A stretch of 64,000 bases of DNA from the NCBI GenBank assembly GCA_037176845.1, contig JAYKXP010000004.1, positions 806,001 through 870,000 on the forward strand, read 5' to 3'. A model generated the notes under the pieces. It was not told the DNA's origin. It searched no databases and worked only from the letters and a program-made list of their open reading frames with translations. Of the stretch, positions 44,089 to 52,866 are shown one piece after another. The stretch is from Paramarasmius palmivorus. Lineage: Eukaryota; Basidiomycota; Agaricomycetes; Agaricales; Marasmiaceae. A program made the translations under genes and the position numbers. Position 1 is the stretch's first letter; every line of letters begins with the position of its first letter.

Positions 44089-47074
44089 CTACACCTCATT
44101 CCTCAAAATAACACTAAAACACCTCTCACACCAAGCCTTCTTATCCCTCTCATAAAACGCCGGCTCCTCAAACGGCTCATCACATCCTGCGCATCTAAAA
44201 CACCCCCAACACCATTTACCTCCAAGTGCTTCGACGGCATCGGTATCTTGCCGTAGGGGTTTCTTGCATCGTTTGCATTTCGGTAGACGGAGACGGACGT
44301 GGCATGGTTCGCAGTATGGGTAGCTGTGTGTGTTATAGTAGGTTAGTGTTGGTAAGAAATGAATAAAACGAGAGCCGCACCCTTTGTAAACCGTAAACCC
44401 AACTTCATCATCCTCCGTATACCTAAACGTCCCATCTCCCTCAAACGCCATCTCCCCATTCCCTGCCCCAGCACCCCCACGGCCACGTTCCCAAACCCCC
44501 CTATTCAACCGACTCGCACTACTCGGACTCAAAAACGGATCCCCACATTCCGCACAAAAAAAATGTTGCTCATGATAACACCTCCTCCCCAACTCCCCAT
44601 CATCCAAACTAATAAACCTCTCTTCATATATCGGGGTCTGGCAGTGCCAGCATTTCGGTGCGTGCTCTTCATGGTAACACAGTCCGCAATACGGAAGGTG
44701 AGTTGTAGGTGATTCGTATGAGGATATGTGTTCGAGGAGCGTGTGGCAGGATGTGCAGCGGAAACAGCTGGGGTGGAATTTTAGGGACATGGCGGAGACG
44801 AGGCGGCCGATTATGGGGAGGTGGCAGGTTGAGCAGGTTAGGCTTGATGGATGGCGTTGGGGGTGTTGGTGTGGTGGTTTGGGGTAAGAGGTTGAAGGTT
44901 GGCTTGGGATACCCTGTGAGACGCCCATACCAGGGACTTCGTACACGATTGGCTGTGGTTGTGGTGCTGGTTTGGGTTTGGGCTCTGCAGGGGTGACGTT
45001 AATACTGGGTATCCCGTCGTCGTCGTCGTCGTCAGGTAAGTTTATCATAGGCACCTGGCGCGGTTCGTCGTCGTCGGGTAAGTTGATCTTTGGTACCTGC
45101 ACCTGCACCTCGTCGGGTAGTATAATCCTCGGTACTTCATCCGGTAGATTAATCTTTGGCACCTCGTCTGGTAACCTAATCTCAGGTATACCAGGCGACG
45201 TAGACCCCTCGCTTTCACGTTCCATTCTCTCGAGATCACCGTGTCCTACGCGGTCTCTTCCACCGAGAGGAGCAGGTGATTCGATGTTGATGTTGATTGC
45301 TGGAGCTGTGGATTTGGGTGAAGGGGTGCGCGGTTGGGTGTAGTGCTGGGAAGGTGGTTGTGCATGGGAGTAGTGCTGTGACTGAGGCCTCGATGGCGAT
45401 TGCTGTGGTTGAGGCTGGGGCTGAGAATACTGGGCTGAGGATGCGAATAGTGCTGAGATTGCGGTCTCGACGGTGGTTGAGATTGTGTGTACTGCTGTTG
45501 TTGGGAGTACTCGACCTGAGGATGTGAATAGTGCTGCGACTGAGGTCTCGATGGTGGCTCTGGCTGAGAGCGCGAATAGTGCTGTGATTGCGGCCTTGAC
45601 GGCGGTTCCGCCTGGGACCGTGAATAGTGCTGAGACTGGGGTCTCGATGGAGGCTCTGCTTGAGAATGTGCGTAGTGCTGAGACTGCGGCTCTGCCTGAG
45701 AGCGTGAGTAATGCTGAGACTGAGGCCTGGTAGGAGACTCTTCCCGAGTATGCGTATAATGCTGAGATTGCGGCCTTGTTGGCGACTCTTCCCTAGCACG
45801 CGCATAATGCTCTGATTGAGGCCTCGCTGGCGGTTCTGCCTGAGCACGGGTATAATGCTGCGATTGCGGACTCGACGGTGGCTGAGAGTACTCTGGCTGT
45901 GAGCGTGGATAGTGCTGCGATTGTGGACGGGATGGCGGCTGAGACTGAGGTTGAGGCTGGGAGTATTGTGGTTGGGGATGTGCGTATTGTTGTGGGGGTC
46001 GTGAGTAATCCTGCGACGTTCTCGTAGGTGACTCTTGACGACCCCTCGTACCAAACGCAGGACTTGGACTTCTCCTGAGGTATTCCTCTGCTGGTCTAGG
46101 TGGAGGTTCATCCAAATCGATGTTAGAACCAGGTGCTCTAGGCAACCTAGGTAAATCGACTGGCCACTCTCCTTTAGCGTCGTTATCGAGAGACATTGCA
46201 GCGAAACGTAGAGTGTTGCTCTTCACCCCAGGGGCGCTACGTGTGTTTGACATGGAAGGTGGTGGACGTGGGCCAGATGAAGGGACGGCTGGTGCAGAAT
46301 AGACACGTTCCATTGTCTGTGACTGTGGTTGGATTTGTGATTGACTGCGTTTAGCGTTGGCGTAACGTAGGAAACCTTCATCGTCTGAGCTTTCTTCGGA
46401 GCTTTCTACTGGTGGTGGAGGTGGTGGAGCAGTGAACGCAGATTGTGATTTGGGAGCACCTGGAGTAGGGAGTGGTCTGCCCCTGCTTGGGCTTGGGATG
46501 GGAGGTGGAGTGGAATTTGCAGCGGCTACTACACGTGGAGAGACGGTGTTTCGTTTCCAGAGAGGAACAAAGTTGCCTTTGGTGGGAGAAGTGTTGGATG
46601 GGCCATCTAGGATTGGATTTGGTTTACGAGGTGGTGCGATGGGGGCCACTTGTGCTGGGGGTGGTAATGGGGCGACCTGTGTGCGAGTTACTGGCAATGG
46701 ATGGGATGCCACTCGTGAAACCATTGGAGGTGGTGCGACTGGCGCTACCATTGGAGGCGGTGGTGCAACCATTGAACGAGCAGGTGGTGCCATTGGTGGT
46801 CCTGGGGCTGCACCATTGGTCGATTTGCTGCAACATACGGCGCAACTGGCGGCGGTGGATAATAAGTTGGTGCGATCGGCGGTTGTTGTCTGTACTGCTG
46901 CTGCTGGTGTTTAACAGGACTAACACTCCTTGGACGACCAAAAGACGGATTTGGTCTCATATGTGGTGGTGGAGGTGGCATTTGTGGCAATGGCTGTTGT
47001 CGTTGAACTGGAACACTGTTGACAGGAGCACTGTTCTGGCGATTGTGCATTCGATGAGCAGCGTATTGATGCAT
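44089..47074 (-). CDS. Three-LIM-domain protein with long repetitive N-terminus; two apparent frameshifts
   Basis: The start MHQYAAHRMHNRQNSAPVNS opens a Pro/Gln-rich region, followed by about 12 imperfect copies of a SRPQSQHYSRSQAE-type unit (about 45310-45960). A tandem of P-x-I-x-LPD motifs comes next (45000-45215). Three LIM zinc modules end the protein: CSTCHLPIIGRLVSAM ... CGLCYHEEH, CWHCQTPIYEERFISL ... YPYCEPCHVR, and CKRCKKPL ... WCERCF. The layout (disordered Pro-rich N-terminus, C-terminal LIMs) resembles paxillin-like Pxl1 proteins of actin and Rho sites. The reading frame changes twice, at about 46808 and 45432, each explained by one missing base in a homopolymer. The gene is therefore a mutated allele, a sequencing artefact, or uses cryptic introns. 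An optional 57-nt intron (44380-44324) lies in the LIM region. Confidence 0.8.
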
Positions 47075-47200
47075 GACAAGCACTTTCCAATTTCGTCATT
47101 CTCTGGCGTTTCAACTTGTCTCACGTGGCCATGTCCGATAACACCGATTGCACTGGTATACTCTAGCTACAATAATAATACAAAAGTCTATTACATTTAA

Positions 47201-49132
47201 TCACTTCCAAACTGAAGGGATCTTTCCAATAACATCAGTCCACTTGCTCAACCTTCCTTCTTCCCACTTTTCAATAAACGACAATCCTTCACTTCCCCTT
47301 CGACCTTGTTCAATCCTCAACCTCTTCTCCGCATCACACCAAAACAACACCCAATCTCCCATCCGTACATGTCCAGAACTCCTCTCAAAGTACCACTTGT
47401 TCACCGGATTATTCCCTCGACTCCTCCACACCAAATCCCTTCCTTCTCCTCGTCCTTCTTTACCTCCATTCGGATTAACAGACGACGGATGTCCAAGCCC
47501 ATACGACTCGTCATGCAACGCCACCCACAAAAAGTCCACCGTCCCATCTCCTTGATGTTTCGGCAACACTGCAAATTTATCCAAATAACTAATCTTCTCC
47601 TCTCCTTCATTCGTCACAATCGCAGACCCCACATAATCTCCCGCCACAATCACAAAATCCAACGTCTTTTCCAGTCTCGCATAAAACGCTTCCTCATCAA
47701 GCGTCCTCCCAAACGACTGCTCCAGCAGCGCCTTCATCTTGGGTTTATCAATCCCCTCCACAGTCTTGATAACCCTAATCGGCAATCCCTTCCGAAGCAA
47801 CGTAGGCGTATGTGGCGTCAATTTCCGATTCCCCTGTAACAGCGCATGCGGCAAACTACTCGAAACCGCAGGCTTATTCGTAATCAAATTCCCAATCAAA
47901 CTACTCTGCGACCGATGCGAAACCATAACCGCACTCGACGTCGGAGGCATGTACCGCAAACACGTACGTGCCAACGAGAGGTTGGAAAGCGACGTTGGAT
48001 GCGTACTACGCCATTCTTCGCGGAAGGTTTCCCTGATATGTTCGTGTTCCGAATCCAGATTGATGAGGAGATGCGGAAGCCCTGAACGCGCGTAAGAAGG
48101 TATACCACCTTCACGGTTGATTATCATCAGCCTTAACGGCGTCAAATCAACCTCCTCGTCCTGCGTCTGCGTCGACGGATCCTTCATCCCAACCTCCACC
48201 ATCCCCTTTGCAAGCGCACCCAACACATCATTCGCATCCACTCTCACAGACCTACAAAATGAATCCAACGCAAACGGCGGTATCACCGGTATCTCCCCAG
48301 CTTTCAACGCAGACCTAATCGGTATCAAATCCTCTGGAAACGTATGCGCTTCCAATCCTTCCTCCTCTTCACCTCTCTTGGGTCCCAGACGCACTACCGC
48401 GCCCAAAACAGGACGCGCACGCGCACCTTGGCGCTCGAGAGCGGAGACGACACGCATCGTCTCTTCGACGATCTCGTTGCGCTCGTTTTGCTCTCCACGG
48501 GGTTTCTCAGCGTTGTCGATGACGATAACGGAAACGAGGCCTAGTTTTTCTAGGTAGACCATTCCGCGAGCTATACTCTCCAACTGGACGTCTGTGAAGG
48601 GACCTTGGATTTTGACGAGTGCTGTGCGGTGGGTTATGGGGTTGAGGATTGATGCGATGAGGGGGCTGGGGGTGAGTTGAGTGGCGGTGGTGGTTTGGGG
48701 AGTGGAGGTGGTAGTTGGGGGTTGGTGGTGTGTGGCGGGTATAGATTCAGGTATGGGGGTTATAGGTAACTTTTGTTGTTGTGGTTCGGTTATAGGATGT
48801 TTAGGACGAGGACCGAAAGAGGCTAGGTAGCTCCGGCTGTCTCGCAGCGATGGGTTGGCGCGTAAGATGGATAGGATAAAGTCCTACAACATACAATGTA
48901 TTAGCATTAGCGTTAGCTAGCCAAACGACCGACATACATTATCTGAAGACACAGGCGTCTCATCCACCTCAACAGGTGGTGAAGACCTCGGATTCCTAAC
49001 CGTCTACGGAGAACCGTCAACAAAGTACCCAAGTAAACACCCAAGCACACTCACAGCATAAGCCCTAAAAGACTGGGCCCTAGCCGCCGCCTTTGAGGCA
49101 GACGACACAAACTGCTTCGAACAGGGAAGCAT
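47201..49132 (-). CDS. ARG2: N-acetylglutamate synthase, mitochondrial (arginine pathway)
   Basis: Three exons (49132-49055, 49003-48938, 48883-47201) give 608 aa. The first 30 residues (MLPCSKQFVSSASKAAARAQ) are Ser/Ala/Arg/Lys-rich without acids, a typical mitochondrial presequence. The middle is an amino-acid-kinase-like domain (RTALVKIQGPFTDVQLES, GLVSVIVIDNAEKPRG, GEIPVIPPFALD). The C-terminal GNAT domain contains ARLEKTLDFVIVAGDYVGSA, YLDKFAVLPKHQGDGTVDFL, and LVWRSRGNNPVNKWYFERSS, all characteristic of fungal NAGS. The enzyme makes N-acetylglutamate from acetyl-CoA and glutamate, the first committed step of ornithine/arginine synthesis, and is usually inhibited by arginine. In yeast it is ARG2; note that the same symbol in Neurospora means another gene. 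A Gcn4-type site lies 34 bp upstream. Confidence 0.92.
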
Positions 49133-49165
49133 CACAAATTACGGGAAAGCAAGGGGAAGGGTATG

Positions 49166-49172
49166 TGAGTCA
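49166..49172. promoter_or_regulatory. Gcn4/CpcA-type site TGAGTCA
   Basis: A perfect TGAGTCA heptamer 34 bp upstream of the start codon of the N-acetylglutamate synthase gene (49132, minus). Amino-acid biosynthesis genes of fungi are induced by Gcn4/CpcA through this sequence (general amino acid control). The location is very close to the ATG, so it could lie in the leader instead; function is inferred. Confidence 0.55.
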
Positions 49173-49277
49173 TGGAAAGCGAAGGAAGAAGTGTAGTTTT
49201 ATACTCTAACAGCGTCTTGACGCAAATTTTTTCATCATACATCTTATCTGATAACCGATACCCGATTATCCATATCA

Positions 49278-49330
49278 GGTATATCAGGACTCCAAATCTG
49301 GTATATCAGGAGTCTAGATTCGGTATATCA
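49278..49330. repeat. Three 22-bp-spaced GGTATATCA repeats
   Basis: GGTATATCAGGA starts at 49278 and 49300, and GGTATATCA at 49322, exactly 22 bp apart. The intervening bases are partly conserved (CTCCAAATCT versus GTCTAGATTC). They lie about 150-190 bp upstream of the N-acetylglutamate synthase start. Confidence 0.7.
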
Positions 49331-49516
49331 CGTTTCGCCGAGTCACTTCCAAGCGAATGGCCATACAGCCTCGAGGATGTTTATGCTATTGGTTCTTGTA
49401 CATAAAATAGCTCATACGCATAGCAACAGCTGCGTTTTACTAAATACATACAAGCTTTCGACGTGTCATGATCATCTCCCCGCCCAATAGCATAATTATA
49501 AAACACCCTCAGAACG

Positions 49517-51548
49517 TCAACAAGCAATACTCTCGCTGTGCCCGGTGGGCCTATTCCCGAACATACGTATCAGCATGCCATCGACAGCAAACAGCACAAA
49601 TCCGCATAGAGCACGTACATTAACAACAATAACCGCATCCTCACTGCACATCAAGGTACAATGCTCACTTTTGGGCGGTAGAGACGCTATTCGAACACGA
49701 TATCCGAGGCACGTTTCTACCTCCCCATCGAAAATCCCTTGTGTCATGGAAGGTTTTGTTATCGCCAGCGTTACATCAGGAGGTAACCATTCCAAATCAG
49801 CTAGATCAGCAGGATTATCATCAGAGTGAGATGCTGTATCGCGCCGAAGAGCGCGTTGGTTGAAATCGAATAAGAGGATCATGGGTGAGTCGTTTGTGCG
49901 GTTGCTGCATTCTTTGACGACGTATCTAAGCCCCGGGTGAGTAGGCTGTGGATTCTGGAATCTGTAAAGACACACACCTTGAACCATAACAAAAACATTC
50001 CCAAACGAGTGAATGCGCTTGGGTTGGATGAAAAGGTACGAATCGGGTTCCTAAAACACCGAGTTGTATGAACAACAGCGCACGGGAGAAACAGCAAGTG
50101 GTACGATAATTACCCTTTGGTCCCCATTCATCCCATCCCAGCTGACTTGGTCCCTTCGAATTCCCTTCTTCGCTCGCTTCATCACCAGAACCAGAACCAG
50201 AAGCCAACTGCGACAAAACCGTCTCCTGAGGTATAAATAACACCACAAACCTAACCGCTTCATGATCCTGTACCGCCAGCGAAACCACATACACATTCCC
50301 ATTCCCCGCGAAGTCGAGTTATAAAAAGGAACACGTAAATCAGAACTCGGACTCCATCCAGGTGTCGGATCACTTCTGATTTTTAAATGTACAGGCGTAA
50401 CGTCGGGGGATAAATTTGGTAGGAGGAATGAAGTAGAGTTATTTTGGAGAGATGGGGAATCATATGTCTGTTCTTCTCCGCCTTCGGGGATGGGGAAGTT
50501 GACAACGAGAAGGCTGATGAGGAATTCGTCGGAAGGGGATAGAGCGAGGATTGTTAGGATAACGTGGTGTGAGGAGAGGAAGGAGAAGGAGCGGATTTCG
50601 TCTCCGGTTAGGTGCTGTCGTGGATGTCGTTGTTAGTAGTGGTATTTATGGAGCGACTGGGAGGTCATACGAACCAGCTTCTTCGTACCAGTCTTCCAAT
50701 CCCAGATGATTAATTCGTTTTCGCCGGCTTCGACACTGTTGAACAGGATTCCGAGGTTGTCACCTGAAACTTGGATGGAATAGGATAATTGTATATCTGG
50801 AACTTTTTGGGTATGCATGAGGACGCTTTCGCGAGCTAGTGGGTGTTTTGTGCATTTTGACATGGTTCTGGGTCAAACATTAGATCTTTAGAACCGTGAC
50901 GTAGAACGGGGATATCACCTCAGGTGAAAACGATAACTGCGATTTGCGTTGGTACCCCACCTGGACTGTGTCAGTAACGGCTTTGATAGGAATATTAGAA
51001 CGCACCATCGCGGAGCCTCGATCAACACCAACAAATCCTGCGAAGGATCTATCCCAAAATCCCTGACTCTCGAAATATCAGGTTTAACCTTCCACTCCCT
51101 CTCCTCAATCCCCCGATACCTCGAAGGCAACTGCCTAAACATCAACCACCCCTCCACATCCTGCTGCGCCAGCACATTCCCAAAAAGCTCCCACAGCCCA
51201 CCTCCAGCCATAGGTATACTCTTATTAGAATCATATTTCCACTCGAGTCGATCCCATGCCCTTTGATGGTTCCGTAGAGCTTTGAGTTTATCGACGGTAG
51301 GTAAGGTGCTGTGTTCGCCGTCTTGTTTGAGGGATATGGAGAGTTCGATTATGTATTGGAGGCTGGAGGTTTCGTCGATGAGTTTGTGGAGGGATTTGCA
51401 TGTCTGTTCGCGATAAGGCTGCGCCGGGCTGTGAGGTGAGGTGATAGGCGCTTACGGATCTACATCTGGCTAGAGATGGGCCATCGAGGTGTCCTAGAGT
51501 TTTGAGAACGAGTTCGGTGGGTAGTGTGGAGAACATGGAGAGAGACAT
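49517..51548 (-). CDS. F-box protein A (paralogue of 52867-54829)
   Basis: Exon 1 (51548-51456) encodes MSLSMFSTLPTELVLKTLGH followed by LDGPSLARCRS, a clear F-box start. Exon 2 begins at 51403 with TCKSLHKLIDETSSLQYIIE, completing the F-box and the following helix. Later exons contain MAGGGLWELFGNVLAQQDVE, FRQLPSRYRGIEEREWKVKP, DFGIDPSQDLLVLIEAPRW, LSYSIQVSGDNLGILF and, near the end, SPMILLFDFNQRALRRDTAS. This layout (F-box, then repeated beta-strand segments ending in hydrophobic strands plus W/D) is frequent in basidiomycetes and may form a propeller-like domain. It probably recruits a substrate to an SCF ligase; the substrate is unknown. Exons after 51,000 were only partly resolved. Confidence 0.75.
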
Positions 51549-51647
51549 GGTGAGGGTTAGATGACGATGTTTGCATGTGGATACCCGTTCTGTACGTCAT
51601 CACCCGGTTTTACTCTGGTGCTTTGTTCGTGCTCAATGACAATTCGA

Positions 51648-52668
51648 ATAGAAATGTTTTTTTTTTGACTAGACCAAATTCATCAGATAGTCTACCGCGA
51701 AAGTGGCGGCAAGATGGGAAACCGCGTTACAATTGCTACTGTCAAGACTCGGAAGAAGGCATAGATTGTAGCTGCTAGCAAGGATCGGGATGTCACTCGT
51801 CTCTCTACTACGTGCTCTCGAGATAACATCTCAGTACTAAGTTTTTAGAATGTCAAAAGACGATATTGTCGCTTCTCCAGCTAGAAGGCGCAAAAATAAA
51901 TCAGCACTATAGCTAACAGCAGAAAAGATATTTGGGCACGTACATTAGCAAGAATGATATAGCATCCTGCGTACACAACAACGTGCAAAAGTCAGTGTTG
52001 CATAGAAAAGGCGCGGTGCGAACACGATATGGAAGACACGTCTACATCCTCCACAAAGATACGTTGGATTATGGAAGGCTTTGTCACCGTCACCGTCACA
52101 TTTGCATCTAATCGTTCCAATTCGGAGAGATCAGAAAGATGGCCAGTGTCGTGAAAGCTGGTCCGGCGAGAGCCGTGATTGAATCATATAGCAGATAGAG
52201 TGTATTGTACAGGGTTACGGTTTGTCCATACGCTGTCTTACGTTGTCACTCAATGGACGGAAAACGCTCAATTTCACTCGGAATCTCTAGATCACGATCC
52301 GACCTATACAATAAGTCGTGTAGCTCAGAAGATAGCGTATCGGTTTGATGAGCCTGGATGGGGATGAGTAGTGCATGCTATGACATGTGGTCGCAGTTAG
52401 TGGTGTGCTTCACGGTACCAGAAAGAGCAAGAGTCTGCAGTGCATTGACCAGTACGTAACACTAATTTTTACAAGTGACGTTTGCAAAATTCACTCAAAT
52501 GGACAGAGTGGAGCACCGTTTGGACGGGCAAAAATCCGTATAACCCTCTACAAATACACTCTAATCATAGGGCTGCTGTCTGTTCCGTTGCTGTGCTGTT
52601 TGGCAATGTATCTGTAGGAGCCCGGCGGTTTGTGAGCGGGTAACGAAACTCAGTAAACCATGCTCAAT
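51648..52668 (-). pseudogene. Decayed partial copy of the 3' part of F-box gene B
   Basis: This block aligns along its length with 52669-53321, the 3' flank and terminal coding part of F-box gene B. Shared stretches include TCTACCGCGAAAGTGGCGGC, GAAACCGCGTTACAATTGCT, GGCGCGGTGCGAAC and GAGCCCGGCGGTTTGTGAGC. Indels and stops break the coding frame, and there is no N-terminal half. It is interrupted by a 368-bp TIR element (52196-52563). Without that insertion it is 653 bp, the same length as the second unit. Confidence 0.8.
52196..52563. mobile_element. MITE-like element with terminal inverted repeats, 368 bp
   Basis: The left end reads TAGAGTGTATTGTACAGGGT and the right end, reverse-complemented, reads TAGAGTGTATTTGTAGAGGG. 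The inverted repeat continues imperfectly (TTACGGTTTG versus TTATACGGATTTT) for about 40 bp. The boundary is exact because the homologous unit at 52669-53321 lacks these 368 bp: AGCAGA joins ATCATAGG directly there. No ORF of useful size lies inside, so the element would be non-autonomous. Both ends are TA, as in Tc1/mariner-type insertions, but the empty site has no TA, so no target-site duplication can be shown. Confidence 0.7.
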
Positions 52669-52866
52669 AGAAATGTTTTTTGACTAGACTAAATTCACAC
52701 ATACTATCAGATGGTCTACCGCGAAAGTGGCGGCAAGATAGGAAACCGCGTTACAATTGCTACTGTCAAGAAAGAAGGTATAGGTAGCTGGTAGCAAGGC
52801 CACTCTACTCTCCGGGTCCACTACATGCTCCCGAGATAACATCTCGTCGCCAAAGGTTTCAGAACG

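Noticed and set aside
45002..45032. (CGT)n microsatellite as an independent repeat locus
   Set aside because: It encodes the poly-Asp run following the LPD motifs in the LIM protein; explained by coding.
46432..47200. Gly/Val- and Trp-rich plus-strand ORFs of 160 and 242 codons
   Set aside because: Antisense shadow of the Pro/Gln-rich LIM gene.
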